A DNA stretch of 64,000 nt, taken from Strigamia acuminata. Taxonomy: Eukaryota; Arthropoda; Chilopoda; Geophilomorpha; Linotaeniidae. Made by a program: the position numbers and the translations under genes. Every line of letters begins with the position of its first letter. The stretch's first letter is position 1. Shown piece after piece: positions 1-14,281 of this stretch. Location: NCBI GenBank assembly GCA_949358305.1, contig OX442323.1:6450001-6514000 (forward strand), given 5' to 3'. The notes under the pieces are model-generated. The model was given only the letters and a program-made list of their open reading frames with translations, ran no database searches and was not told the origin of the DNA.

Positions 1-647
1 GGTCGAATGTTCGAATGAGGTCTCGGTTTTTTTAGGTTTGGATATTTGGTATTGGAGGTGTATTTTAGATGTCTTCCGCGTTGATTATGGGAACGTTTGG
101 TTTATTTACGTGTTAATTTGTGCTGTTTTGGTCGTTTTTTGGCCTTCAAATGTCGTGTGCAGTGGGAGAAATCCACTTTCTGTGCTTTCTCATGACTAAG
201 TAAGTTTGTAGCTATTATTACTCGCTTCAGAAGCGTTGAAAATTGGGGAGGGTTTTGGGAGTTTGGGTTGTTTTGAGGTTTTTATTTCGTTTCTTCACGA
301 TGGTTGTTGTTGGGAAATTGTTTGGTTTGTTGGTTTGGTGTGAGGAATTGGAAAGGGGGTTGTGGTGATTAGGGATGTTGGAGATGGTTTGGTTTGGTTG
401 GTTTGTGCGAGGATTTGGTTTTGGTTTTTGATTTTTTTTTTTTTTAGATGTTTTTTGGAATGGATGATATGTAAGAAAGGATGGTTAAATGATTGTTTAA
501 TACGCATGTGGGTTTTAAGGTCGAGGTAATGGCCACAATTCTCTTCATCATTTCCTTTCTTCATCTCAAACAAAGATTTAAAAAAGATTAAACGCAAAAA
601 AAATGGTTTAAACAAGGAAATCTGCACCTTTTTGTTTGTTTTTTGAC
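1..647. other. Non-coding left edge, no gene supported
   Basis: AT-rich sequence without a convincing exon on either strand. The short open frames have low-complexity composition. It could be the 5' flank or an intron of a gene beyond the window. Confidence 0.4.
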
Positions 648-1200
648 CAAAAAAATCAACAATTGTTACATTTTCAAGCTAAAAAACAATAATTGTTACA
701 TTTTCAAGCTAAAAAACAATAATTGTTACATTTTCAAGCTAAAAAAAACAATAATTGTTACATTTTGACTCAAAAAAATCAAAAATTGTTTAATTTTCTG
801 TTTAGGAAATCAAAAATTGTTTAATTTTCTGTTTAGGAAATCAAAAATTGTTTAATTTTCTGTTTAGGAAATCAAAAATTGTTTAATTTTCTGTTTAGGA
901 AATCAAAAATTGTTTAATTTTCTGTTCAAAAAATCAAAAATTGTTCTATTTATGACAAAAAAATCAAAAATTGTTACGTTTTCCGCTCTCAAATGCAACA
1001 ATTGTTACATTGTTAGCTAAAAAAACAACAATTGTTACATTTTTGGCTAAAAAAACAACAATTGTTACATTTTCAGCTAAATAACCAACAATTGTTACAT
1101 TTTCAGCTAAAAAAAACAACTATTGTTACATTTCCTGCTAAAAAAACCAACAATTGTTACATTTCCTGCTAAAAAAAATCAATAATTGTTATACCTTCAT
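648..1200. repeat. AT-rich minisatellite, about 30-31 bp units
   Basis: Two interleaved tandem families. One has units like CAACAATTGTTACATTTT plus a GCTAAAAAA tail (about 30 bp). The other has units containing AAAAATTGTTTAATTTTC plus TGTTTAGGAAA (31 bp). Both carry the palindromic core CAATTG or its variants. Non-coding, upstream of the first protease homologue. Confidence 0.85.
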
Positions 1201-1842
1201 CTGAAAAAAAAATCTCCACTGCACATCTCCCAGTACCATCTCCCAAAACGAGGCCAAACTTCCTTACTACTCCTTTCTTATCATTTTTCAAATAATTTAT
1301 ACTTTTTGTTTCATCCTCCAACAAAAACCACACCTTAATTATATGGTTACATAACCATGTGAAAATTCCCAAACATTTCTCTAATAATTAATTTGCGTGT
1401 TAGTAAACCAAGGTCAGTTGGTCACTTTTCTCCACATAATTTTCCCACAATTTTTTCCCACTTTAATTTTTTTAAGTGTTTTTTTTATCTTTATCCGGAT
1501 TTAAATATTTATAAGAAAAAGATCTTGAAAAGGAAGGTGGATACAATTCACTTTTTCGTGTCACTGAACCCTTGGCCTTGTTTTGTAGTTATATTCTTAT
1601 CACTTCTTAATCTTCCATTCTTTTATCGATTCCATTTCCTGGTTGAATGATGACATTAAACTGATATTAATGTCATTCTTCCATGAAATTTCTTTTTAAT
1701 TCATGCTAAAAGCAATACAACTGATGAATATTAACTATATTTTCTATATTTTTGCTCCTTGGCTATATTTATCCGAGTTCAATGTTTCATAAAAGAAATT
1801 AGGTTAAACATTCAATGATTTTTTTCTATTTTATTTTACAGA

Positions 1843-4800
1843 ATGGCGGCGGGTTTACAAGCACTTTTGCTAGCAATGATGCTGTCGGACGCAGCCAGGG
1901 GTCAAGATGGTAAGTGTCATCTAAAGTGAAAAGTACACTCTAACAGTGTTATAGCAAACTCACTTAAAGCAGAAACTCATTTTTCCAACCCGCTTACAGT
2001 CGAAACACTTTATAACGAATCGCAAGGGACCCTAAAAATCGATTCGTTATAACGAGAATTCGTTATATCGTAATTTTTTAACGTGGTGTTCTATGGCCTG
2101 CCAACCAAACCGGCCATTTTTAGTTATTCGTTATGTCGATAATTCGTTATATCGCGATTCGTTATAAAGAGTTTCGACTGTAGTGTACTCTGCATAAACC
2201 GGACATAGAACAAGTCCCAGATAGGGATGGCCATTTTGTCCAGACCACACAGAATACAGCAGCTGCATTGAAAAACTAAAATATTTTGTTTTACTTCAAT
2301 TTTAAACCAAAAATGACATCATTTCCTGTTTAAACCCATGTTAAAACTTAAAATACACTTAAACTAAAATTGTTATTTTTATTTTTGAATGCAGCTACTG
2401 AATTTACTGCATTTCTTCAATTCTAAGACTCAATCGATTTTAAGACGCACCCCTTTTTTAAAGATGTTTGTATGAGGAAAAAAGTGTCATAGAATCGAAG
2501 AAATACGATAGTCTGTTTACGGAAAACTCCCTAGCACTTTACAAAAAAATTTAACCAATTCAGTATTTGTCGAAAGAGTATGACAAAAATAATTGACATC
2601 GAATTCAAAAGTAGTGAGTAAACAAAAGAATTTTTGAATCTATTATTTTTCGAAAAAAAAAATAAAAACACTTTTGGAGATCAAAATTGACCCTAGGTTG
2701 AGACAGGACCTACCCAGTACTTAGTAATCGAGCAAACTATAACTGTCGTTTCAGGTTGGAAATTCCCCAATAGTCGATCCTTAAACATCACCGACACCTC
2801 CAAGGACCTATCATCAATAAACTCGACAGACGTCTCCGGACGTAACTCCATCAACATCATCATCAACACACCCCCAGAATCCTTACATCCGGGTCGAAAC
2901 CCCTCCATCTCCATCAACGGATTCCCCAAAAACCCAAACTTTATCCCCCAGAAGCCGTTCCAGCCGTTCAGACCCTCCTCGTCTTTCGGCACCAACTTTA
3001 ACAGACCGGTCTCATCTTTCGGAAGCGGCTTCAACCGCCCGGCATTCGGAGATCAGAATCCGTCCGGCTTCGACCAACAAATTCCGTCCGGCTTTGGACA
3101 CCAAAATCGACCAGGATTTAACCAATTCAGCCACTTCACTTCCTCCTCCAACTTCAACCCTTCAAACTCAAATTTTGGGCCTGCAAATCGATTCCCCACG
3201 GGTCGTCCATCAATCCCAAATTCAGGTTTCGGCGGCGGAATGGGCGGCTTCAATCCCAGGCCGCCGAATCCGATCGTCAATGGCGGATCCGGTCGCGATC
3301 CGGGTTTCGGAGGCTTCAATCCCAATGTGCCCCAACACCCGCCATCTTTCGTACCGCCACCGTTCGGCCAGGAATGTTCTTGCACGGCTTTCTACTTGTG
3401 TAAAGCGAGTGACGTGGTTTTCGGCGGGCCGAATTTGTTGGATCAGAGAAGCGCCAACAAGGATGTTGTGGCTAGCGGAACTAACGAGACGGCCACACTC
3501 GATGAGGATTCAGAAGTGAGGAATGAGACAACCGAGGAAATTAATGCAGATGGGGAGTTAGTGGACATGAATTCAACTCTTTTCCGCTCGAAACGCGCTG
3601 ACGATGACGACATAATTGCGAACAATGACACGGACGTTGACGTGAATGGGGTGAGTAAACTTATATCACAGTCGAAGATGAATTTATGGTCTGCGGGGCC
3701 CTAGAGAGCCCAGATGAATAATTACGTTAAAATTTGGGCCTGAAATTTAAGTTTTCTTGATATTCTGAAGATTACTACTAAATTTTTGGGAAAATTTATA
3801 GAAATTTAGGCCAATTTCCTACATCTTGGACATCGAAATATGCGTTTTAAGCATGTTTTGGGTTATCGGCATGCTGGTAATACTCGCACTATACCGACAT
3901 GCGGCAATTAGCCGGGTAATACGGTAGATTTTACAAAATTGTGTTTGATAGTTTAATGACATTTGCAATACGCTGTGTTAGTATTCCAAAGGTCTTTCGA
4001 CTGTTACCAGTCATCTTCAGTAGTTACTATTAATATTACTTCTACGGGGCAATGCATATCTACATCCATGTTCGCTCGGAGAACACATTTCTGATCCTCC
4101 CAACTATTTTCCCACACAGTATCCTAGAAGATCTAATAATATACACCAATGACTCAACCCAGGGTTTGCTTAAACCACCCAAGAGCTTATCTTTTTACTT
4201 AGGAAACCCCCATAATCTTGTGTAAAATTAAAACCAAAGTTGTAATGATTATATTTTAAAACTTTTCTTATTTTCCTTCCAACAGAGATCCGGTTTCCAA
4301 CCATTCCAGCCGTTCCCACCAGCACCGGGCCCCAACAGCATCCCCGACGACCACCAACCGGGCCGCCCGATCACCCACACACCCGGTTGTCCGCCATTGC
4401 AAGTGTGTTGCCGCAGCTCGATTCTCCCACCCCGGCCGGGGCCCGCGCCTTTACCGCCACCACCAGCGGCCAAATGCGGCACGAGAAACCTCAACGGAAT
4501 CGTGGGCAGAGTGAAAAACCCAAACCTGGTCGAAGGCGAAACGCAATTCGGAGAATATCCGTGGCAGGGCGCCATCCTCCGCAAAGACGGAAGCGAACGT
4601 CTCTACGTGTGCGGCGCCACCCTCATCTCGCCGACCCACGTACTCACGGCGGCGCATTGCGTGCACACACACTTACCGGTCAACTTGAAGGTCCGTCTGG
4701 GCGAATGGGACGTGAGCACCAACGCCGAGCTCTACCCGTTTGTCGAGATCGACATCGCGGATATCCGCATCCATCCGGAATTTTACCCGGGAAATCTGAA

Positions 4801-5423
4801 CAATGACATTGCCGTTTTGCGATTAGCTTTTCCAGTCGATTTCCGGGCTTTCCCGCATGTGGCGCCGGTCTGTCTCCCGCCGCGATTCGAATCGTTCGCC
4901 GGCCAGCGGTGCGTGGTCACCGGCTGGGGCAAGGATTCGTTCGGCCTGGAAGGAATTTATCAGAATATATTAAAACAAGTTGATCTGCCGGTGATTGCTA
5001 ATTTCGATTGCGAAAATCGGTTGAGACATACGAGATTGGGACCCGGATTCTTTCTCCATCCGGGATTCATGTGCGCGGGAGGCGAACCAGGAAAGGATGC
5101 TTGCAAGGTAGAGTTGGCGGGATTTGCCGATAGATGGCGACGACTGTTACGTTTGAATTTTTTAGAATTTTTAAACGTCGGTTGGCATTTTTTGGGAAAA
5201 TAATTCAGAAAATTTGTTGTGAATTATTTAATAAATGTTTTTTTTTTTTATTTTGTGTTTTTAGGGCGATGGAGGAAGTCCGTTAGTGTGTGAATTGAAC
5301 GGCGCTTTCGTCGTTGCCGGACTCGTGTCGTGGGGAATCGGTTGTGGACATCCGAATGTTCCCGGGGTTTACGTACGAGTTGGCGAATACATCGAGTGGA
5401 TCAAACAAGCGTCGTTATTTTAA
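1843..5423 (+). CDS. CLIP-domain serine protease homologue 1 (inactive, PPAF-II/masquerade-like)
   Basis: Exons 1843-1909, 2755-3650, 4286-5107 and 5265-5423 join in phase to 647 aa. A signal peptide is followed by an Asn/Phe/Gly/Pro-rich region, then a CLIP domain opening at ECSC (about residue 230) and closing at CPPLQVCC (about 356-363). An acidic linker with a furin-like RSKR site interrupts the CLIP domain. The trypsin-like domain keeps His (LTAAHC) and Asp (NNDIAVL), but the catalytic motif reads GDGGSP, so Ser is Gly and the protein should be non-proteolytic. In insects such CLIPA homologues act in haemolymph as cofactors of prophenoloxidase activation or melanisation; that role is inferred from the family. 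The start is chosen by the signal peptide and by an identical 67-nt first exon in the next gene. AATAAA-type signals follow near 5570. Confidence 0.88.
1997..2180. mobile_element. pogo/Tigger-type MITE in intron 1
   Basis: A 184-bp element whose near-perfect terminal inverted repeats start CAGTCGAAACACTTTATAAC and end with the complement. It is flanked by TA on both sides, the expected Tc1/mariner-pogo target duplication. No transposase is visible. Related ends occur at 20605-20791 and 52750-52920. Confidence 0.85.
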
Positions 5424-6215
5424 AATTAAACAAACAAAAAATTAAATTAAAATTAAATCATTTGTGTATAAATTTGTCATAGCGCTTTTGATTCTGTTTC
5501 AGTTTCAATTTACTCATTTACTGTTGATTTCGACACAAAACTGGCTTTTGTGCTGTATTTTTTTTAAAATAAATAATAAAAAATGATATAAAAACATCTT
5601 TTTCATTAGAATCCATTATTATTTATCTAAACAAATAATTCCCTGCAATTAAATCCCCATTTTTCTAAGAAAGGAAATCCAAACATAGGAAATCCTCCTT
5701 ACAAACATCTATTTTACTAAAATAAAAATCAAACAACACTTCAGATTCAAATCCAACCTTGAATAAAACAAGTCTTATGCAATTAATTGATAATAAAAAA
5801 ATAAATAAAAAATAAAAAAAATCTAAAAAAAATTAAAAAATCTCATTAAAATCTCATTTTCAACCCACAATGCTTTAAAGCAATAATTAAAACCTCCTTA
5901 ACATTACAAAAACCTCCACAATTACTCAGAGTAAAAATTTCATCACTTAAGTCACCATGACCCAATATAATAAATTAATAAACAGATATTTTTCCAAGAA
6001 ATTTACACACATCCAGGTCATCATCATCACATCTTGGCATTGTCTCCTAATTACATAACTCAAAGCAACCACATTACACAAATGAGACTTTTTTTCCTTC
6101 ATAATCTCGCTTGGTGTCTTGAGAAATGAAATTAGGAGTTCGGGGAAGGTGAAGGTGAAAGTGGAGGGAGGAGTTGGAGGATTTGTTTGCCAATCACGTA
6201 GTTACCCCGAGTGTT
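5424..6215. other. Intergenic, 3' UTR and spacer
   Basis: Very AT-rich spacer between the two protease homologues. Apart from polyadenylation-type AATAAA motifs near 5570-5580, I see no coding or RNA gene. Confidence 0.5.
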
Positions 6216-6271
6216 TATAAAGGTTTTCGGTGACTCGAATGAGCGGTCGTGGCCAGTTCTCACTAACGAAG
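6216..6271 (+). promoter_or_regulatory. Core promoter and 5' UTR exon of protease homologue 2
   Basis: A TATAAA box at 6216-6221 is followed by a CAGT initiator-like motif near 6253 and by a clean donor after 6271 (AAG|GTAAGA). This fits a short non-coding first exon spliced to the ATG exon at about 6607. TATA-to-initiator spacing is slightly long, so the exact transcription start is uncertain. Confidence 0.45.
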
Positions 6272-6606
6272 GTAAGACAACCTTTTTTCGTGCTTAGAAA
6301 TTGAAAAATCGACAATATTTGCGTTGTTTTCACGACATTTCACTAGAAAAACACTCACTCGAGGTCAGTTTAGTGCTCAGACAGGATGTTAATTCATACA
6401 AATCACTGAAAATACTTTTATTTGAGTTTATGCAGTCAAATGTAACGCAAATTGCAATTTCCTTCGTCGATTTTCAATGTAATTTCGCTGTAATTTCGTG
6501 CAATCAGCACTAAAAATCCAGCACACGCATAAAAGCATTTTCTTTCACGATTTCTGCACAGCCAAACACGGATTTTTCAACTAAAACTTCCCAAATTTCA
6601 TTAAAA

Positions 6607-8291
<1,685 letters not shown>

Positions 8292-8329
8292 AATAAAAAG
8301 AAAAGATTTCAGTTTTTTCGTTTAATTGT

Positions 8330-8634
8330 TTAATATTTGGAGCGATTTAAGTTATATTTACGTTTGAACACCAGTCCGATCAACGCCGCCATTACGAATA
8401 TCTGCGGTCGCACTCTGTCGACAATTTGGAGCACAAATATAAAAATCTTTTTCCAATAACCCTAGTTTTTTTTTATTTACTTGTTATTATTGTATTTCCC
8501 TTGCGAATGAGTCACAATTTGGCATTTAAAGTCTAAACTAAAAGCTAGCGATTCAAATAATTCCAACGGCGCTTTACCGCGTGCAAAGAAGGAACATAAC
8601 GACGAAAACGAGTAAAACTTAAAGATGGCGACAT
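8330..8634 (-). CDS. Putative small single-pass membrane protein, two exons
   Basis: Not recognised. On the minus strand an ATG at 8634 opens exon 8578-8634 (19 codons, Ser/Arg/Phe-rich and without acidic residues, like a mitochondrial presequence). A GTAAAG donor, a 116-bp intron and a CTAG acceptor lead in phase to exon 8330-8461, giving 62 aa. The second exon encodes a hydrophobic stretch around IFIFVLQIV and VMAALIGLV, followed by a basic tail ending NLNRSKY. The intact phase across a short intron and the membrane-protein composition support a real gene between protease homologue 2 and Prp31. A mitochondrial inner-membrane microprotein is one possibility. Transcript evidence is lacking. 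Confidence 0.42.
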
Positions 8635-8778
8635 AATGTTTTTCAAAATTTTTCTCAAAATGCCGAAAAATTAATAAAATAAAATAAACAACATTTTATT
8701 TAATGCATTTTATATGCCAAAATTTAATCTTAATAATGTACAATGGTTGAGAATTACAATGATGATGAAATGTAAAAT

Positions 8779-11130
8779 TTAACTCGTTTTCACTTTAACG
8801 AAGCCGGCGGTATTCGAGAAGTATTTCTCATTGGCTTCGTTGACCCGCTTCTCGGCGGCTTGTGGATTGACAATCTCCAGGCCCTGCAACGGGGTAAATG
8901 CGATGCTGGATGCGGTGCCGGATACTTGTCTTCGAACGGTAGTGCTGCCGCCGTAAACTTGCTGCCGTTGCAGGTTTTTCTGTTTAAAAAAAGGAAATGA
9001 TTTTAGTTTCAGTTGCCAAAATTGAAGGGGTTTTTTTTTATTTTTATTTATTACCTGTAGTGTTTTTGAAATGCGGACTTTTGTTTTCTCGTCGATCTGG
9101 GGCGCGCGGATTCGGCCGGTTCCAGATTTGCCGATTTGGCCTAAACTGAATCCCAAGTCGGTTTGATAAGCATCTTCCTCAATTTCGCCGAAATTGATGC
9201 GGTTGGCTTGCTTTCGTAATTCTGTCATACCGTATCGTTCTTTCATTTTTCTCACCCTATAATAAACAGAAAAAAAATTAATTTTAACACGAAGTGTCAA
9301 TTTTTACGACATATAATTCAATTTTGAGCCAAAAAATTCAATTTTAAGCCAAAAAATTCAATTTTTAGCCTAAATAATTCAATTTTCAGCTTAAATAATT
9401 AATTTTCAGCCTAAATAATTTAATTTTGAGCCAAAAAATTAAATTTTGAGCCAAAACATTTAATTTTGTGCCAAAAAATTCAATTTTGGGCCAAAAAATT
9501 CAATTTTGGGCCAAAAAATTAAATTTTGAGCCAAAAAATCCAATTTTCAGCCTAAATAATTAATTTTTAGCTTAAATAATTAATTTTCAGCCTAAATAAT
9601 TTAATTTTGAGCCAAAAAATTCAATTTTGAGCCAAAAAATTCAATTTTGACCCCCCAAAAAATTCATTTTATTCACCTTTTCCCGCCTCTTTTCTTTCGC
9701 GGCTGATCAATCGGTGCCGGCAATGGTTTAACCTGCTTCACCGGCGGTGGTTCCTGCAATTTGTCTAATTTCCGCTCAATTTCCTCCAATAATTTTCTCC
9801 CTTGCCGTCCATCGGGACTTTCGTGAAAACTGTCAACTCTTGCAGCTAACGTACACTTTGACGCTAACAAACGTGCAGCCTTACGTCTCAAATCCTAAAA
9901 AAAAAAATAATAAAAATTAAATAAAAATACAAAAAAAACATTTTAAATTATTTACCGATGGAGTTTGCTGAACCAAAGTACTAAAATAAATAAACCCTGC
10001 ATGAGGCAAAATTGCCGTCGACGAAAACCCCGATAGCGTCTTCCTCTGAGAGCCCAACACCAAAATGTTGCAAGCCGGCATCTTCGACAAATTCGTCAAC
10101 CCTCCCGCCACACCTAAAAAAAACCCAAAACAAAAATCATTCCTCATTCATTTCCCCTTAAAAATCTCTTTCTAATCACCCATCAACTTCGCAGCCGTCG
10201 ACGAGCCCAAAATGGCCGACAAATTCGGCGCGATAAACGACATCCTCGACTCGACGTACTCGTAAATCCTCAATTTATTCTTATTCAAATCCAACGCCAT
10301 GTCGCAAGCGTCAGAAATCTTATTTAATTCCTCCTGGTTCAGCATTTGCCTAAAAATTAATAAAATTAAATAAATAAATCGCTTTAAATGACGAATTATT
10401 CGATTTATTACCCCTGGGTGGTCGATGCGGTGACACTAACGACCATAATCGTTGCGGGCGTAAGAAACTGCTGCAAAATTTCATTGTGTTTCGCCTTGTC
10501 GAGATCGTTTCCGAGCTCTTTAACCGTCGAAACATACTCCAAAGCACCCGGAACCAACGATTCCAGCTCGGGGAACCTTTTAGAATATTTGTCCTTGATG
10601 TATTTGTGGATAATGCCTAAAATAAAAGCGAAATAAATCAATAAATTCAATAAAAAACGTCATTTTTTAATTATTTACTTATTTCGTTGTCGATTTCCAC
10701 GGCTAAATTGTTCGCTTCGACTATCAGCTGGTATTCGGGGTCGGCTTCCACAGGTCCGAGAACTGAAATTAATATTTTATAAATTAGAATTCGATTTTTA
10801 AGTGATTTAAATCGCAATTTTAATATTTTATACCTTCGTCTCTTCTCGGTTTTTGGCTTTCAACTTCGGCCATAACTCGGGAAAACTGATAGAAAATACG
10901 ATTTATTAAATTTTTATATTTTCTTTATGATTAATTTTATAAATTTTGTGTGAATTTACCAATTCGCTGTCCCGCAATTTGGCAATGTGTTGAATCGCGT
11001 CGACTTTGACGTCGACATCCATTGGAATATCTTCAACATGAGTTCCTTGGTCGTCGATTTCGGCATATTGCTGTTCGTCAGGCTCGCCCGCATCTTCTAA
11101 ATCCGCTAATAATTCATCCGCTAACGACAT
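8779..11130 (-). CDS. Prp31: U4/U6 small nuclear ribonucleoprotein Prp31
   Basis: Nine exons on the minus strand: 10960-11130, 10834-10885, 10679-10762, 10412-10616, 10180-10349, 9956-10113, 9677-9894, 9055-9256 and 8779-8979. They give 486 aa, close to the usual length of about 500. The start MSLADELLADLE matches the family N-terminus. The NOSIC/Nop core includes RFPELESLVP, ATIMVVSVTASTTQG, GVAGGLTNLSKMPACNI and SQRKTLSGFSS. The C-terminal domain includes RKMKERYGMTELRKQANR and GTASSIAFTPLQGLEIVNP. Prp31 binds 15.5K and U4 snRNA and bridges U4/U6 to U5 in the nuclear tri-snRNP, so it is essential for pre-mRNA splicing. The gene is divergent from the transporter at 11314 and its seventh intron holds a 20-bp minisatellite. 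Confidence 0.98.
9305..9660. repeat. 20-bp minisatellite in Prp31 intron
   Basis: About 17 copies of a 20-bp unit such as CAATTTTGGGCCAAAAAATT. The unit is nearly palindromic, with an AATTTT arm and an AAAATT arm. Variants with GAGCC and CAGCC are interspersed. Confidence 0.9.
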
Positions 11131-11313
11131 TTTCAAGAAAACTAATAAACAACGCCGAAAACAACCGCACAATATATAAACGTATTTCCAACGATTCTTA
11201 ATATCATACAGTTTCCAGTCGACTTGTGGAAAACTACCCAATCACGTGTGACCTGGAAAGCCGACGAATTAAGGAAAGGATGATCCCCCTGCGAGGTATC
11301 CCTCTTCGGCTAG
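11131..11313. promoter_or_regulatory. Compact bidirectional promoter region
   Basis: Only 183 bp separate the ATG of Prp31 (minus) from the first ATG of the transporter (plus), so both promoters and both 5' UTRs must lie here or overlap the first exons. CACGTG-like and CCAAT-like motifs are visible (ATCACGTGTGACC near 11240, ACCCAATC near 11236). The assignment is positional. Confidence 0.55.
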
Positions 11314-13413
11314 ATGTTTTCCCAATACGTTACCATGACAATTGATCACCAAGCGGTGCAGAAAAGAACCATTTTAAATATGAGAGGTAATGATTTATAC
11401 GGAAACGGTTTCATTCTTTTTTGATATTTCGATTTTCAACGAAGATTTGGTAAAATATAGAGTATGGGGTTACCATTTGGCATGAACCCACAACTATATT
11501 TGACCAGCACCGAATCCCTAACGTGACATGAGAGGTGAAAATTGTTCTATTTTAAATGTGAAGTGTAAAAGCGTGGAAACCAATGCAGTTTTTGTTGAAT
11601 TTGCAGGCAAATCTGCGGTTGCGAAAGGAGTGATTCTACTGATTACAACGTGCAATACGGCGGGATATGTGTTGCTAGTGAAACATACGTTACGAGAGAA
11701 CGAGAGGAAGTATTACGCGACGACCGTCGTGTTGTCGACGGAGATTTTGAAGTTGATCATCGCGCTGCTGATGGTTATGCGAGAAAACTTGTGGAGTTTG
11801 CGACTGACACTTGAAAATGTTTATAAATATCAAAGTGGATGGTCTCTAGGGATCCCGGCGTTGATTTACGCTTTACAGAATAATTTTTTATTTATTGGTC
11901 TGTCGAATTTAGACGCGGCGAGTTTTCAGGTGCGAAATTTCTATTTTCTTTTTGGATTTATTGTTGGTAATTTTTATTTTTTTTTTATTTTTGTGTTGAT
12001 TTTGAATTTTTTATGTTGATTTTGGATTTTTTATGTTGATTTTGAATTTTTTGCGTTAATTTTAAATTTTTGGATTTTTTTGTGTTGATTTTAAATTTTT
12101 GGATTTTTTTGTGTTGATTTTTGTGTTGATTTTGAATTTTTATGTTGATTTTGATTTTTTTTGTGTTGATTTTTATTTTTTTGTGTTGATTTTTATTTTT
12201 GTGTGTTGATTTTGAATTATTTGTGTTGATTTTGAATTTTTTGTGTTGATTTTGAATTTTTTGTGTTGATTTTGAATTTTTTGTGTTGATTTTTATTTTT
12301 TTGTGTTGATTTTTATTTTTTTGTGTTGATTTTTATTTTTAGGTGTTGATTTTGAATTTTTATTTGTAGGTGACTAATCAGTTGAAGATAATAACAACGG
12401 CAATTTTTATGGTTTTGTTGTTGAAGAAGAGGTTTTCAATGGCTCAATGGATCGCACTTGTGATGCTGTTGGTTGGTGTTGTTTTAGTTCAAATGGACTC
12501 TGAGTTTCACGCATCGACTCAGGCAGAGTCGCAAAGTAAAAATTATTGGCTCGGATTGAGCGTGGTTTTGTTGACGACCGTCACGTCTGGATTTGCAGGT
12601 TAATATGTTGTGTTTGAGTAAGGGGCGGGAAAATTGGAAAAACTGACCAAAAAATTGAATTTTTACTCGAAAAACGTCAATATTTACCAAAGATAATTTG
12701 ATTTTCAGGAATAAATATTCAAATTTGACCTAAAAAATTCATTTTTGACGAGAAAAATTCATTTTTGACGAGAAAAATTTATTTTTGACGAGAAAAATTC
12801 AATTTTGACGAGAAAAATTCAATTTTGACGAGAAAAATTCAATTTTGACGAGAAAAATTCAATTTTGACGAGAAAAATTCAATTTTGACGAGAAAAATTC
12901 ATTTTTTACGAAATAAAATCAATTTTTATCCCTGGTTAGCCATTTACTTAATTTTTTCTCTTTATATTCAGGTGTTTATTTTGAAATGATCGTGAAGAAA
13001 AAATTTATAACATTCTGGATTTGTAACCTGTATTTGTACTTGTGGGGAATCATCTTTGCCGTGATGGGTGTTATATACAACGATCTCGAACACATCTCAC
13101 ACACTGGATTTTTCTACGGCTACTCGCCGTCTGTGATCGCAATTATCGGTACGCAAACCCCGCAAGCCGCCATTTTTTGTCTTTTTGCTGTTTTAAATGT
13201 GAAATTTCCTTAGTTTTGTCCAGCGTTGGTGGATTACTTTCGTCTCTCGTCATTCATCAACTCAACAACATCTGGAAAGGATTTGCGTCGTCTGCGGCCA
13301 TTATATTTGCAATTTACGGATCTTTTCTCTTCTTCAATACTCAACTCGGCCCAATTTTTTACGTCGGTGCTGCTCTAGTGTGCATTTCTAGTGTGCTATT
13401 TAGTTTATTGTAA
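11314..13413 (+). CDS. Nucleotide-sugar transporter, SLC35A family
   Basis: Exons 11314-11386, 11607-11929, 12370-12598, 12972-13148 and 13214-13413 join in phase to 333 aa, the usual length. The family signature is clear: YALQNNFLFIGLSNLDAASF followed across an intron by QVTNQLKIITTAIF, plus GVYFEMIVKK and a C-terminal GPIFYVGAALVCISSVLF. About ten membrane segments are expected. These carriers exchange a cytosolic nucleotide sugar (UDP-Gal, UDP-GlcNAc or CMP-Sia) for the nucleotide monophosphate across the Golgi membrane; the substrate cannot be read from the sequence. An alternative 5' start at 11528 (ATGAGAGGTG) is open into exon 2, so a second first exon is possible. Confidence 0.93.
11990..12365. 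repeat. 20-bp minisatellite in transporter intron 2
   Basis: Degenerate tandem array of TTGTGTTGATTTTGAATTTT (20 bp) with TTTTTATTTT variants, filling most of the intron. Confidence 0.85.
12735..12915. repeat. 20-bp minisatellite in transporter intron 3
   Basis: About nine copies of CAATTTTGACGAGAAAAATT (20 bp), almost identical to each other. Each unit is an interrupted palindrome. Confidence 0.9.
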
Positions 13414-14281
13414 AGATTTTTATTTTTACGGATTTTTTTTTTAAAAAAATACGTTTTTAAATATTTATTTGTTTTTAAATATTTATTTTGTTTTAAGTAT
13501 TTATTTTATTTTTAAATATTTATTTTTTATTTTTGTTAGAATTTTGACTTTTATTGCAAGATAAACGAGCTGAAATGACATTTATTATATTCGCACATGA
13601 AATGAATAGTAAATTATTAAGAGAAATTAAGCAGAAGTAAATAAAAACTCTGATTTAAGGCTTTCAAGACTTGACTATAAAGAGTAGTTCTTTTTTTTTT
13701 TTAAATTTTATACACATTTTTTTATGAATAGGCGTGTTTCATCTTTGGATTTTAATTCAGTGGTTTGATTTTTGTTAATACTTCTTGATAAAATGCCTGA
13801 AAATGTTTGGATACCATTTTAGGCTTAATCTTCATTCTTCATTTGGGTTGTGGTAGAATTTTATATTTTTTCTCTTTCGTTTTCCCTTAAATTTAAATTG
13901 ATATTTCTTGATTTCTTTTTGTTGGGAAACAACTTACTGTTAGTGTTAGCATTTAGACGCAAGAACAAACGAAAAAACATATTTTGAGTATTTTAGTGAA
14001 AATATCAAAAAAATCAAAATCACATTTACAAACATCAAATTATGAAGAAGAAAAAAACAAAAAAAATATTCACAAATAGCAAACATTTTACTTTAACAAA
14101 TTAAACAAAAATATTGAAATATTGAAATATTAAAAAAATATTTTTGTCCCCAAAAAATTATAAACAAAACTTTTAGGCACTTGAAAAATTAAAAAAAAAT
14201 GTTTTTGGGTCCCAAAAAATTAAAAATTAAAGTTTTGAGCCACTGAAAAATTAAAAATAAAACTTTTAGGCCCCAAAAAAA
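13414..14281. other. Intergenic AT-rich spacer
   Basis: Contains the transporter 3' UTR and low-complexity AAAAATTAAAA runs, with a weak tandem pattern around 14150-14290. No coding signal seen. Confidence 0.5.
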
